The notes under the pieces: model-generated | Seen by the model: only the letters and a program-made list of their open reading frames with translations | Database searches by the model: none | What the model was told of the DNA's origin: nothing | Program-made: the position numbers and the translations under genes | Shown: positions 21,891-33,880 of the stretch, piece by piece | How the letters are laid out: each line of letters starts with the position of its first letter | Position numbering within the stretch: the first letter of the stretch is position 1 | Source of the DNA: Armigeres subalbatus | Taxonomy: Eukaryota > Arthropoda > Insecta > Diptera > Culicidae | Direction: 5' to 3' | DNA: 64,000 bases | Assembly (NCBI RefSeq): GCF_024139115.2 | Contig: NC_085141.1 | Coordinates: 390,772,632-390,836,631, forward strand

Positions 21891-23662
21891 TTTCCGTCCC
21901 TGACGTCTGTTTTTGAGGGCTTTTAAAAATTGAAACTGATATAAGAACCACATTTATTGACCGATTCCTTCGCAACAAGTTGCATTCGATCCGGATGGAT
22001 CCCAACTTTCGATTCATACTGGGACGGTTCCAGAAATATTCCCGAATCCTTTGGGGCCACAAAAGGGGTGACCATTTACAAATTTAAGTCAACACAAGTC
22101 GTGTGACACCTCAAACTTCATGATTTCACAAATCTTGGCTTTTAGGACCACTCGGATTCAATCTAGCCACATTGGTTCAATCTGACAACGATGGGAATGA
22201 TATTTTCAGAATTCCTGTCCCCGGTTTGTGGCTGATGTGGCCCGATTCAACCCGAGTGCTTTGTGGAATGAAGTGTCATGAATACTGAGGTGTCGCCCTT
22301 CCTATTTTGACTAAATTTGAAAAATGGTCATTCCGGAGGACCCCACGATTTAGGCCGGATTGAACCAGAGTGGCCCAGGAGCCCTAAAATTATCCACCAA
22401 GTCGTTACGGGAAGAAGTGTCAACCATTAATTGGCGGGAAGAAAGCCACCCCCCCCCCCCCCATTAACTCGAGCTTGCATAGGTCGCCAGGATATCACCG
22501 AAACCATTCCGTGGTGTGGAAAGAACTAGCAGATAAGAAGCGATTACCGGAAGATAAGGTTAGCGTAGGTTAAGAAGGTGGGACGGTGTGGGAGTGAGTC
22601 GGCAAAGTCCGAATAAATGTTGTCAGCAATGCCATAAATGTGAGTTTTTCTGTGCTTCCGTGCGGTCATTCCTTGTCAAGCGGGCTTGGTAGTCATATGG
22701 CTACTGCTTCTGCCTCATACGCAGGAGGTCGTGGGTTCAATCCCAGGTCCGTTCCATTCTCCTACTTTGTATCTTTCTCTTTATTTCTCATGTTCTAGCA
22801 ATCGCTAGAACTGGAAATGGACTTCCATACCGTTTCCATTACTATTCCTATACCTTCAACTTGAGTATTCTAACAGTAATCTACTAGAATTGGAAATGAA
22901 CTATAGAGCTCGTTTCCTACATCCAACTAGAAATTCCATCAGTTACCTTCTCCTATCTATCACATTGGCAGCTCGTTAACCAAGACGGACCTCTGCCTCT
23001 CTAACCTAACCCAGAAACTCCAACAAATTCCGCATGAACTCGTGGCAAGTGCAGAGGTATATTCGGCTTGCAGTGGGCGAGTGATTGCATCATCATTTCC
23101 TCCCCCTTCCCAACATTGACTTGCATTCTGACGTGGCAGGCGCCAGTATGACCTAACAAATGAGATCACCAGTACTTGTACATTGAAGATGTGTGCTAGT
23201 CCCAAGTAAACATCTGTTGGTTCCTTGTGCAAGAACAGCTGATCTAGTCATAATGGAGTAGCAACTACGAGCAGTCAATCAAGCTCAAGCTCAAGCAAGC
23301 TCAAGCAAGCTTCCGTGCGGTCATTCCTTGTAACTCGAAACTTCCCGTTAAGCATGCCGACCCTGAGGTGTATTGTAGTCAGGGAGTTTCAGGAAGGCTC
23401 CCTGCTGAGCAACCGGCAGTTACAAGATTGTGGCCGGATTGATCCCGAGCCCAGGTGCCCTAAAAATATCATTCCCATAAAAATTTGTGAAAATATGAAG
23501 TTTGAAGTATCACATGATTTTTCCGGGGACAACTGACCCCAACGGATTCTGCAATAATGTTGGAACCGTACTGAGGATTGACTCAATTGATTTGAGGATT
23601 GATTTTACAGCAGTTTTAATTTTTGAAAGCCATCAAAAACAGACGTCGGTGGCGGAAAGGTT
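21889..23662. mobile_element. TIR element split by a SINE
   Basis: Left end AACCTTTCCG...GACGTCTGTTTTTGA, then GGCTTTTAAAAATTGAAACTG. Its reverse complement, with a few changes, ends at 23662. TIR similarity extends about 55 bp. Without the SINE and its duplicated target the element is about 1.1 kb with no significant frame, so it is non-autonomous. A run of 14 C at about 22450 is included. Confidence 0.7.
22677..23308 (+). mobile_element. Feilai-like tRNA-derived SINE, full-length copy
   Basis: Head GGGCTTGGTAGTCATATGGC and box B GGTTCAATCCC give a Pol III promoter. The body is about 600 bp and ends in CAAGCTCAAGCTCAAGCAAG. A 23-bp direct repeat flanks it (22654-22676 and 23309-23331, starting GCTTCCGTGCGG), a long LINE-type target duplication. 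The target is the surrounding TIR element. Other copies: 2702-3220, 42346-42933, 51190-51669. Confidence 0.9.
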
Positions 23663-23830
23663 CATCTCATCTTTCCCTTTGGCTTAGTAACACGAAAACA
23701 AAAAGAATAATGTTGAGAAAACAGGAAAGGAAATGTTTTCGCTAATCATAGATATAGCCATTTGGAGAAACCATTTTTTTAACCGCATGAACTATCGAAA
23801 AGTTAAAAAAAGTAAGAGGAAAAAACTGTT

Positions 23831-23923
23831 CAGCGCGGGAAACGCTAGTATCATTTTATATACTAAATGATAATAACACTTATTATCGTTTAGTATATTG
23901 AGTGATCCTAGCGTTTCACGCTG
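23831..23923. mobile_element. Short hairpin MITE
   Basis: CAGCG...GAAACGCTAG at the left and CTAGCGTTTC-ACGCTG at the right, with ATACTAAATGATAATA and its complement inside, form a stem of about 42 bp with few mismatches. It is 93 bp long and non-coding. Confidence 0.7.
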
Positions 23924-24571
23924 TTGATATTAGACATAGAGCAATGTACCCTCAGACAAAGTTGTAGAGGGGAATCAGCGCTAGAAGTCCGCCATACAAC
24001 ACTTTTCGGAATTCCGCCTCTGGAATGAGCTATTGGCTGAATACTAAATGATAATGAAATGATAAGTTCAATCCCTGCATTCAATTTACCTTTTAAAGTT
24101 TTAATTTAACTCGAAATTTATTCGACGTCATACTTCATTTCACTAAACAAGTTCAAAATTCATATTCCATAATATAAAACACATTTTGCTTTACTTTCTA
24201 TCTTTAAAATGAAACACATAATTACGTCAGATGAAATGAATTAATTGCTCCTTGTCGCATCGTGTCCAACCAATCCAAATTCTTACAGTCTTTCTGTCCC
24301 TGGACCTTACTCCACAATCGGCCAAATTGGAGCTTGCAGTTCTACCAGCTCCGACAGTCACATTACTTTTCTGTGCCAGTAGTTCATCGTGTTATCAGAA
24401 TCGCACATTTTTCCACCGCAAGTGGGACGGACTCGTTGCACTCTTTCCTGCAGATACGTAGAAGTACCTCTATTCTAGAGAAAAAAAAAACAGACCCGAC
24501 TCTCATATTCCTCGGAGTGATAGCTTGGTCAGTTGCCACCACTTACATCACCGAAATAGGAGAAAGGCCAC
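23924..24571. other. Interval with no recognised feature
   Basis: AT-rich to 24240, then more balanced sequence with overlapping 69- and 110-aa frames that show no motif. It could be single-copy DNA upstream of the host gene at 26.9 kb. Confidence 0.4.
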
Positions 24572-26560
24572 TGCACAATGGTCGGATTCGTTAAATTTCA
24601 CGACATAAATCGATAACTCAAAAACCATCAGTGCTAGAGTTTTGACGTCTTCAGAAGAAATGATCTACAAGAAGAGATCTATTTTTGGTGTAAGTTGTCA
24701 TTAGGGTGGCCCTTCGGTAATTTTTTTTTGGAAATGTATTTTTTTACCCTTTTGAGTTAGGAGTTCATATAATTCTACAAAGTTGTAGAGAATTTAATTC
24801 TAAGCATTTTTGCTTAATAAAGATTTATTTTATCTCATAAAGGTGATGTTTTATGACAAAAATGCTAAATTTAGATAGGGTGGTCCCGAAAAAAATAGTT
24901 TTTAGCTTCCACTTTCATCAATTCAGAATATTTTCAAAAACTGTCTTAGCATCGCTTCATGGTCTTTGGATGGCGCATTTTTTGTTACATAAGATGGTTG
25001 ATAGCTTCATTTTAAAGCATATTATAAGCGTTTTTTTCATGAAAAAGTGATATTTTTCTGAGCGTTCTACTGCAGCTAGTAGCAAATATTAGCAAAAAAT
25101 TCAATCGTAATCTGAAAGTATACATGCAGGCCCATCAAATCCATGGTATTTCATTTGTCCATCTTTGACCACTTTTGTTTGACGATACTATTATTTTTGT
25201 ACGAAAAATTAGGTTGAAACACATATATCATCTTTTGAATTTTCACAATATTTGGTAGAATAAAAGACAAGAACACCGTCCTTGACCAGAGGTCGTACAG
25301 ACTGAACACTTAACACCTAGACAACCGACAGGACGCGTAACAACCAGTGGACCGGTGGAGAATTTTTCGATCACAAAAAGTTTCCTTCTTATCGAGGCGG
25401 GAATCGAGCCCACGTTCCATAGTCCATGCCTCTAGACGATTGACGGCGCTAACCGCAAGGCCACAAAGCCCACAAAGAATCGTTCTTTATCTAAAATATT
25501 TAAATCAACTCGTGTGGAAAAGAAGTCGAAAAAATCATTTTGACATTTTAACTACTGGAACGGTTTTTAAGGTGTTCTCATGAAATAAATGCTTAAGAGC
25601 GCTACTTTTGTGGCGAAATACAAAATCATAAAATTCAAGTTGGTTTTTCATGGCTAATTCGCAGAATAATTTCATTTTCACAGTTTCTATGTAAGGGTCG
25701 CCAATACTACATATGATTCCATGAACATTGATAATTGGTCCAGTAGTTCAAAAATTATGTTTAAAAAAAATATGTTTTCCAAAATGTTGATTTTTTCGAC
25801 CACCCTGGATCGAAATCAGACAAAATTAAAAAGTGAGCTTATTTATTTTCGAAAACGAATGATTCTACCAAATATTGCGAAATCAGAGATATGGTATGTC
25901 TATGTGTTTACCATAGAATAGCTGATTTTTCATACAAAAACTAATATGATTATCAAACAAAAGTGGACAAACATGGACAAATGAAATACCATGGATTTGA
26001 TGGGCCTGCATGTATACTTTCAGATTACGATTGAAATTTTTGCTAATATTTGCTACTAGCTGCAGTAGAATGCTCAGAAAAATATCACTTTTTCATAAAA
26101 AACGCTTATAAAATGCTTGAAAAAGAAGCTATCAACCATCTTATGTAACCAAAAGATGCGCCATCCAAAGACCATGAAGCGATGCTAAGACAGTTTTTGA
26201 AAATATTCTGAATTGATGAAAGTGGACGCTAAAAACTATTTTTTCGGGACCACCCTATCTAAATTTAGCAATTTTGTCATAAAACATGACCTATATGAGA
26301 TAAAATAAATGTATATTAGGCAAAAATGCTTAGAATTAAATTCTCTACAACTTTGTAGAATTATATGAACTCCTAACTCAAAAGGGTAAAAAACACATTT
26401 CCAAAAAAATATCACCGAAGGGCCACCCTAATGACCACCTACACCAAAAATAGATCACTTCTTGTAGATCATTTCTTCTGAAGACGTCAAAACTCTAGCA
26501 CTGATGGTTTTCGAGTTATCGATTTATGTCGTGAAATTTAACGAATCCGACCATTGTGCA
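24572..26560. mobile_element. 2-kb foldback element with ~690-bp inverted arms
   Basis: 24572-25261 and 25862-26560 are reverse complements at high identity, beginning TGCACAATGGTCGGATTCG and ending with TTTGGTAGAAT at the inner edge. Matching blocks include GACATAAATCGATAACTC, AGGGTGGCCCTTCGG, TCTACAAAGTTGTAGAGAAT, AGGGTGGTCCCGAAAAAA and AATCCATGGTATTTCATTTG. The 600-bp centre includes a SINE-like segment. No transposase frame is seen. It lies about 350 bp upstream of the DOMON gene exon. Confidence 0.88.
25268..25478 (-). mobile_element. tRNA-like SINE in the foldback core
   Basis: Minus strand: GGGCTTTGTGGCCTTGCGGT then TAGCG (box A-like), and TGGGCTCGATTCCCGCC (box B GCTCGATTCC). The body continues to CACTTAACACC-type words reversed near 25320. 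The head recurs in part at 38358-38385. The ends are approximate and no clear target duplication is visible. Confidence 0.6.
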
Positions 26561-26914
26561 CTGCTAGAAGAAGGGACCAACGGCAACCAGTTGCAGTACA
26601 CGTAACGGAGAAGTTATGAATCCAGGCCTTGTGCGAAGAATGCAGAAATATTGCAGCTCTGGAAATGCGCATTGCAATGGCAGTGGCGAACGCCACTGCA
26701 AGTCACTCTGGGGAAGATACATTTAATTAAAGCTAATTTATGGACCGACTTTGGGAGGAGCAGTGGAAAAGTGTGTTCATCATACTTTCGTTGCAATTTT
26801 GTCGGCCACCATCCAGCGCCGTGTACTGTGTAATAATTAATAATTTAGATAAAAATGTGTTCCTAAACTTGTCACTTGTATAAAACTAACTGCTGTCCTC
26901 TTGTTTCATTTCAG
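26561..26914 (+). other. Probable intron end upstream of the DOMON exon
   Basis: No ORF is supported. The last part reads AAAACTAACTGC (branch-site like, CTAAC at 26885-26889), then a pyrimidine tract and TTTCATTTCAG ending at 26914, a strong splice acceptor. This suggests a 5' non-coding exon farther upstream. Confidence 0.55.
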
Positions 26915-27031
26915 ATGTTCGTCGCGTTTGTGTTGTCGTGGATAATCGGAGCTGGTCGTTGCAGCGGAAATCGTCGTGAGAACGGGAGTGTTTTAGTTAA
27001 AACTAAAGATAAATTTCAGGGATTTGTATAG
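26915..27031 (+). promoter_or_regulatory. Upstream ORF in the 5' leader of the DOMON gene
   Basis: An ATG directly at the predicted exon start opens 38 codons (MFVAFVLSWIIGAGRCSG...) ending in TAG at 27029-27031, 25 bases before the main ATG. The peptide begins like a signal sequence. It could damp translation of the main frame, or it could be the true N terminus in another isoform. Neither is shown. Confidence 0.4.
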
Positions 27032-27056
27032 TTTTGGAAAGTGTAGTGAACGCCAA

Positions 27057-27341
27057 ATGGGAGTTGCTAAAATGCGAAGAATCAATACCTTAGTGCGAAG
27101 CTTTCAGTGCTTACTGGTGGCGTGGAGTTCGCAAATCAGCATCGCCGGGAGCACGTGGGATCACGTGATGGATTTTGATCCCAACTATAGGCTGCTGTGG
27201 ACTTCCACCAGTCAGGATATTACGTTCGAGGTTCAGAGTCGGACACAGGGATATGTGGGTTTGGGGTTCTCCTATGATGGCACGTTAGCTGATTCGGATA
27301 TCGTCGTTGGGTGGATGGAAGATGGGCAGAGCCACTTTCAG
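27057..27341 (+). CDS. First coding exon of a DOMON-domain monooxygenase-like gene (MOXD1/DBH-like)
   Basis: 95 codons in phase 0, ending CAG|GTGAGT, a near-consensus donor at 27341/27342. The frame starts MGVAKMRRINTLV; the second Met (27072) has A at -3 and may be used instead. Residues about 18-32 are hydrophobic (CLLVAWSSQISIAGS), fitting a signal peptide. From about residue 33 a DOMON domain begins: WDHVMDFDPNYRLLW, ITFEVQSRTQGYVGLGFS, SDIVVGWMEDG. This is the opening of copper type II monooxygenase-family proteins such as MOXD1 homologues of insects. The catalytic copper domains would be on later exons, which I do not find in this window. The exact orthologue is uncertain; other DOMON proteins are possible. 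Confidence 0.78.
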
Positions 27342-29330
27342 GTGAGTCTTGAGTATTTGATGCACTAACATCAGCCATATTAGATACATGCTGGCTTGAT
27401 ATTGGAGAAGCTATCGATGATAGAGTTCTCTTAAGAATATTTCTTTTTCGTTATCGAACGGAACTTATGTGCCCGATTGTACATCAGAGCTAATCTAGAA
27501 ATGACCCAAAAAGTGACCGGAAACTTGGGATCAAAATTGTTTTTTAGATTGATTGCCGAAATAGAACATATTCTTTATTTCGTTATTTGGATTAAAAACT
27601 GAAAAAAAATCAAGAGTAAGTGAAAGACAATGTTTTAAGCCAATACAAACAATTTCTTCTACTACGATAAAATGTACAAACGACGGTGCGGTAATATGGT
27701 AATCAAATACATTTTCTGTTGAGTTCTAGAAAATTGTGTCTACTATTCCACATCAAGATTCCGAATCATTTGCTGATATTTTTTGATAATGTACGTGTAG
27801 TTGTATCAAAACAAGTTACAGATAGGAAATACGAACTATTGAATGATTCAAATTTACTTGCAAAACGATTTTTTCTCATTGATTATGTCAAAAACCAACA
27901 CATCCGGTTGAAGCATTCCGCACAACAATGCATCACACTGTGGGGCACCCACAAACCAGACAAAACATCACACACCTCCAAAACCATCCACACTCTCTGG
28001 CGATGCAAGTGCAAATTCAAACCAAAACTTTGACACATTCGCCAACCAAAACCCGCAGAACATGCAGCCGGATCCCATTCACAGCATAATCCTCGCCTAC
28101 CAACCCCGGTCCTCCGTGTCGTCCCGCGGGGAAAACGGGCTGTTTAAATTCATTAGGCTTTCAGCTCGCCTGTTTCACAACTTCATTTTCCTAATTTTGC
28201 AGATACCTTCCCGAGCCCCATCGCATGGGTCCGTCCAAGGGAACCGAGTCCGTGGGACATGGCGTGGAAAAGTAGAGGTGCCATAGCCGGAAACTTGGCA
28301 CGGAAATCCTTCAACCGCCAGAATGCACCTGCCGTCGTCGCCGGTGCTGGGCGATTTTCCATCCTGGGGTGCAGCAAACGGTGCGATCGTCTGCTGTGTG
28401 TTTTACATTTTAATGGTGCGTGATATGCCTAGGGCCCGGCTGTCGCGGCACTATATAGGTGCAGCACAATGCTTTTCCTTCATTGTTTCGGGTGTTTGTC
28501 TGGGTGCTGGCGAAGGGCTTGTCCTTGCTATTTATATATTTCTATAATGCTGACACCTCTTGGTTGGCCACGGTTCGGGAGCGTTCTGTTGCAGAAATGT
28601 TGTTCCTGTTCCTTGAGAATTGAAATATTTTGAAATGTTTAGAAACTGTTCCGCACTGAGCACTGTTCCGTCCTTTATCCCAAATGACAAACTGAATGGC
28701 TTTGTCACGATTCGCCTCAATGTCCATTTTACCATAAATACCAAATGACACACGCTACAAATGGAATGTCATCAGCTCCATACGTGATTCGGGAAATGTC
28801 TAAATAGTCAATGATGGCAAATATCAGGATGATTATTTTCTTAAAATGCATTCTAAGTGGATAACAATACCCTTCATAGGTTTGGCTACTAGTTTCGTGA
28901 TCCTTCTAATGACATTATTATTATAGGCGGAAACATGTGAAATATTATAGGTGTCCATGCAATGTAATCTATGGGGTGTTAGTTTTTGAATTTTGAATTT
29001 AGATTCTTTTTAATTAGATGAGATCTTTTGAATCAGGGCGCCATCAATGGTCACAGTTCTAAATCTAGGTTGTGAACTACTTCTTTGTGACCACCTACAC
29101 TATTTAAAACAAATTATTCAAAGTGTCTCAGCTTTGATTGAACAATGGGAAATATCGATTAAGAACTTTAAATTGAATCGAGCTCAAAAGATTTTCACAA
29201 TCACTCAGATACATAACAAAAACCGCCATCAGTTACCAATAACACCATATCTCCAATAAAAAGCCTCTTGCTTCGTCTGGCACTTCTTTGGTTATATTTT
29301 TGTAACAGAACCTTAGTCGAAGTCGCCATC
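27342..29330 (+). other. Start of a long intron of the DOMON gene
   Basis: Begins with the donor at 27342. 27900-28560 is GC-richer than its surroundings, but its frames (74 and 104 aa) show no DOMON or monooxygenase continuation. No acceptor with a plausible continuing exon was found, so the intron probably extends beyond this stretch and may hold the downstream transposons. Confidence 0.45.
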
Positions 29331-29335
29331 ACTGA

Positions 29336-30690
29336 TATTTATTTATTTATAATAATTAAAATCCAACAGACAGATGATGTCTCAATGAATAAAACTTAAC
29401 CTAACTGGAAAAGATCAGCGGTGCTGAAAAGATTGAGCATCAGAAGAAAACTTATTTAGTTAGTGGCTAATAGAACGATTGAGCTCGTGTAAAGCATAGT
29501 CCATGCTTCATAGGTTCAGGTACAAAAAATCTCGTTGACGAAGTGGCCTCTTGGGAGCGTACAAATTTAGCTGAGTTAGCAAAGCAAAAGCGGCCTGAGC
29601 AATTGATTGTCTCACCTCAAGCGGTTCTATTTGCAGAAGACGGCAACGCTCCACGTACAGAGGCAGGTTCATAAGGTCGCGCCACCTGAGGAACCGAAGT
29701 GCATATCTAACAAACTTTTTTTTTTTGAATAGCTTCTATTCGGACGATCCAGCTGACGTGGAATGGGCTCCATACGACAGCATTCGACACCAAAATTGAT
29801 CGTACCAGCGAACAGTAGAGGGCTTTGAGACAAAATGGAACACGGAACTCGTCTGCAATTTTGAACAGCCCAATTGTCGGTTGGCTCTGGCGATTATGTC
29901 GTTGTAGTGAACTTGAAAGGTAATCCCACTGTCCAAGATAACGCCGAGATCCTTCAGGTGCCGCACTCGGGTAAGACTACGTCCAGAAAGGCTATAGTCA
30001 AAGATGATCGGCATGACGGCATATTCTTGTGGTGGTACGAAATGATGTTGCATTTTTCGATACATAGACACAACAAATTACGCGAACACCAATCTGCGAA
30101 GGTATGCACCATATGTTGTAGCTCCAAGCAGTCCGTGTCACATTTTATTATTTCATAAATGTTCGTGTCATCTGCGTAAAATAAGCGACAGCCGGCTGGT
30201 AGCAACAGCGAGACATCGTTTATGAAAATCGAGAAAAGCAAAGGGCCTAGATTACTGCCCTGCGGAACTCCCGAGTTGTTGCAGAATGCTTCCGACTCCG
30301 ACAAACCTATCTTAACCCGTACCGAGCGGTTCATCAGGTAGGACCGGAACCAAAGCACAGAGCTTGATGAAACGCCAAGCTTCTCCAATTTGGAGAGAAG
30401 GATTTCATCGTCCGCTGTATCAAATGCCGCCTTCAAGTCCATATACGCAGCGTCCGTCTGCCACCCCGAATCCATGCAGCGCAAACAGCTGGAGGTGAAC
30501 TGCACCAGATTCGTTGAGCCTGATCGCTTTGAGTAAAATCCGTGTTAATCGGCTTCGATGTAGTTTATAGAGCAGGAAAACAGTGACTTCTGTACAATTA
30601 TTTCGAACAGCTTTGAACAGGCGCACAAAGAGGTGATTCCGCGATAATTCAGGATGTCTTGTTTGTCTCGTTTGTAGATTGGAAACATAT
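29336..30690 (-). pseudogene. 5'-truncated LINE of the CR1/Jockey group, RT domain
   Basis: Minus strand: PIYKRDKQDILNYRGITSL, then GFYSKRSGSTNLVQF, then a 183-aa frame (30505-29954) with YMDLKAAFDTADDEILLSKL, SGVPQGSNLGPLLFSIF and LFYADDTNIY, the catalytic box. A frame change then gives RHLKDLGVILDSGITF and C-terminal thumb-like sequence to about 29530. The 3' end near 29336 has an (ATAA)n tail. It has a stop in the early RT and at least one frameshift. The clade call is from motif style: VPQGSxLGPLLF with YADD separates it from the RTE copies. Confidence 0.82.
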
Positions 30691-30756
30691 AACATATAAG
30701 AACATTAATTAATGATTTGAGTATATAACTTCTACGTGAAGTTAAACGATTTACAA

Positions 30757-31131
30757 TGATATGGAAATGCTAATATTATCTTCCAAACTTAGACGTTACA
30801 TGTTCATGATATAATTAGAGGCGAAAGTATAGAATTGATAGTTCCGTTAGGATACGGCAGGCATGAAGAATGTGTTTATAGAAGTCTTGAAAGCGAGCGG
30901 AGGGCAATATTTGTGATGGCACATATCGCACGACCTTCTTTCTGCCACGCTCCCGGATACGGTGTGCCATCACAAATATTGCCCTCCGCTCGCTTTCAAA
31001 TCGACTTCTATAAAAACATTCTTCATGCCTGCCGTATCCTAACGGAACTATCAATTCTATACTTTCGCCTCTAATTCTATCACGAACATGTACGACTAAG
31101 TTTGGAAGATGATATTAGCATTTCCATATCA
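30757..31131. mobile_element. Long-TIR hairpin MITE
   Basis: Arms of about 170 bp (30757-30928 and 30957-31131) start TGATATGGAAATGCTAATAT and match with few changes through GAGGCGAAAGTATAGAATTG, GGATACGGCAGGCATGAAGA and GCGAGCGGAGGGCAATATTT. The short centre is CACGCTCCCGGATACGGTGTG-like. The two mirrored 79-aa frames read from the arms are artefacts of the palindrome. Confidence 0.88.
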
Positions 31132-31199
31132 ATATAAGAATATATTTGCATCGGAACTCAGCTGCGCCAAATCTTGCATACTGTTAATCCAAAATATCG

Positions 31200-32066
31200 C
31201 ACAAAGCCTTAATTTTGTATGTATTATCTGAAAACTTATATATGAAAAAATCTTATAAAACTATGAAGCGTAAACACACAATGGAAAGTTCGATTAATAA
31301 AATCGAAATATGTGATCCAAAAGGCCCGGGAAACTTAAACCACTGGGAGGTGCTGAAATCGATCCCTTCTATACATTGCGATCTGCATCAGGAATCTAGT
31401 ATGTGTCTATTACGATTGTGCACTTTGCTTCATTTATTTCTGAGAGACAAAAATAATGACTGCAACTAATGCAGATGCTCCTCAACAGCAACATTCATTT
31501 CAAAATTATTAATTGGAATCACTGAATTGCAACACGACAACCAAATCGATGTGGAAGTCTTAAAGTAAACCCACCTGAAAACGGCTGCTAGCTTCCGATT
31601 TGCTGACCACGTGTCAACAGAATAAACCGAGATGGTGAGTAGCCAGGTGGTACAAGCATTGTTATTTTGATGTTTTTAATTAAAAAGACATTATTCGTAA
31701 TACAAAAAAGTGTAAAATATAGCAAGTAATATAGCGAGCTACTGACATGTGGAAGAAATTGCGAATAATAATTAAGACTGTAAAATTTTTTTCACGATTT
31801 GTATCGTGAAGTACCAAGGTCACAAAAAAAAACCCAGATTAATCCACCTACAGTGAGATTTTGACCCTTCCTTAGTTATAAGGAAATTTTCTCCAGGCTC
31901 CAGTATTTAAAACGACATAAAACTACTCAGCTTCCCACGGCGATTTACCGTGAAAGTGACAAAATAATTGCCTACCCAAAGGCGGATGTCATGGGTTGAG
32001 TGACAACTCAACGAATGATAACGTTCTGTACTTCATGCTGCCTATCTACAAGGCGCTCGTCGGATT
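31200..32066. other. Interval with no recognised feature
   Basis: An 84-aa frame (31215-31469) has no motif. The rest is AT-rich with short frames. Confidence 0.4.
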
Positions 32067-32070
32067 GAAT

Positions 32071-32786
32071 AGGGGACTGGGGGTAGGACGCCCACGTTAA
32101 GGAAAATGCCATTTTTATCAATGAAAACCACCATTTCAGCCAGTTTTCATCAGCGCATACTGAAGAACAGCATATCTGCGACTGACTACCGATAACAGAT
32201 ATCTAATTGTCCATTTTATTCAACAGAAATTTGATTTTTTAAAAGCACCCGAAAAAAAATGATTTTGAAACCATGCGGGGTGAGATGCGCCAGTGGATGG
32301 GTTAAAACGCGCATGTGCTTATCGTACTGATTTTCATTTTAATTGCCTACATTAAGGCAATTAACCGAATGTTTCAGCTGTTTCGGTCATACGAAATGAG
32401 CATGGGCGTAATGCCCCACACCGACCTCAGAAGTTTGAAGGCCCATAAAATCGTTTTAAAACCATTTTTGACGACGATTTCGTGTGGAACATAAAGAACA
32501 CGAGTAAGCAGCATGGCTCATGGCTCAATTATTAATTTATCAATGTATAACAGCGACAGAAAGACTAAATTCCACCGAGCTAGAATTGCATCAAAACACG
32601 CAAAAATCGTTTTTTCGAGTTTTTCATGTATAACTAGAGAAAAATCATGAAATATATGTATCCAATGGCAATATTTTTCATTGCTTTATCGTATAGACTA
32701 TTGAAAATAATCAAAATGGGGATATTTAACCTTATTCAGGGGTGGCGCGTTTTAACCCCTATGGGCGTGCTACCCCCACTTTCCCT
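32071..32786. mobile_element. TIR element (MITE, ~716 bp)
   Basis: Left end AGGGGACTGGGGGTAGGACG then CCCA. The reversed right end is AGGGAAAGTGGGGGTAGCACG then CCCA. A TA lies at both borders. Inner copies of GTTTTAACCC and GGGTTAAAACGCG lie near both ends. The 74-aa frame at 32647-32871 crosses the right end and is not meaningful. Confidence 0.65.
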
Positions 32787-32879
32787 AACTATTGTGACAT
32801 GGTTAGCAACTATCGTAACGCTGGTTGCATATATTGTACTCGTAATTTCCAGAGACCTCGATATTAATTAATCCAGAAC

Positions 32880-33744
32880 TAACTAAATCAGTCATTGATC
32901 TGAGCGAAACTCAATAGCGTTCAATAATAACATATATTTCGCCTTATGGATGCCTAATTTGGTAAAACTAAACTTGTTTAATACCTTAAAAATTAGCGAG
33001 ATTTTTTTGGTAGTAAATTTCAGAATTTGCACACATACGCACACATACATGCATACAAGCGGTCTATTAGTGTCTCAAAACATGCTCACATTTGCTATCT
33101 AGCTTCCACTGAAGAAATTTTTGAAATCCCTTTCAATTTTTACGTTTTTGCTTTTCTGAGAAGATTTTTTTGTACATGCTTCTATATGTTCCTCAATTAA
33201 AATCATTTGTTTCTTTGAAACAAATCAGAAAAAAAAGGCATAATTCCATGTTATATCATTTGTTATAATTATATTTTCAATGTCAAAGTGAATTTGTTTA
33301 AAATACCATACATTTTATTTAATAATTCACGAGATTTCTTGATAGATTAATACGTAACACACCTGCGTAACGCATACAAAGTGAAATTATAGACACTTCC
33401 GAAGGAAGGGTCAAAAACGTGGAACGGCAGCTTTGACCATCCAAATCTGAGCCGTTTTTCGAACAAATCTGCTGAATTTGTTAAAAAGATGAGTTAGCCG
33501 AGGTCTGCAAATCTGTATAATAAAGATAATAATAATAAATTGATTTTGTCACAGAAGATTCTGTGGCATGTTAAAAACCAGCTACTAAACAAAACAGAAC
33601 AATTTTAGGATAAGTACAAAATGATAGCAAAGTACCGAAAAAAATGAAAAAAAAAAACTTTTATTATGATTGAAATTGTGGAACGGTAACACAAAAATAG
33701 TTTATCATGCTATTCAATTTTGAATTGTTTACAGAATATCAAAA
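32880..33744. other. AT-rich interval
   Basis: Low-complexity AT-rich DNA with a short run of (ACAC/CATA) words near 33040. No gene, TIR or RNA is seen. Confidence 0.4.
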
Positions 33745-33880
33745 AAATAATTCTTAGTTGATTAAAGCACCAGTCTAGCGTACTGTAGGTTCATGGGTTC
33801 GAGTCCCATCGAAGGGAAAGTGGTTACCTCCAATACATTTTACAAATCAATATCTTCCATTCCACATAACGTACATGTTC
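33745..33880 (+). mobile_element. tRNA-like SINE copy
   Basis: TTAGTTGATTAAAGCACCAG (box A-like), CTAGCGTACTG, then GGGTTCGAGTCCCATC (box B). It is followed by GAAAGTGGTTACCTCCAATACATTTT, which also occurs next to the head at 55440-55470 (reversed). Related to 38670-39000 and 55440-55600. Short or truncated. Confidence 0.65.

Noticed and set aside
27024..27056. N-terminal extension of the DOMON exon frame upstream of the ATG
   Set aside because: The extension begins at a TTG codon, not ATG; the first in-frame ATG is at 27057.
30815..31074. Two similar 79-aa ORFs on opposite strands
   Set aside because: They are mirror readings of the arms of one hairpin MITE.
33760..33820. tRNA gene
   Set aside because: Box A and B are present but the fold is imperfect, and flanking sequence is shared with other SINE copies at 38.9 and 55.5 kb.
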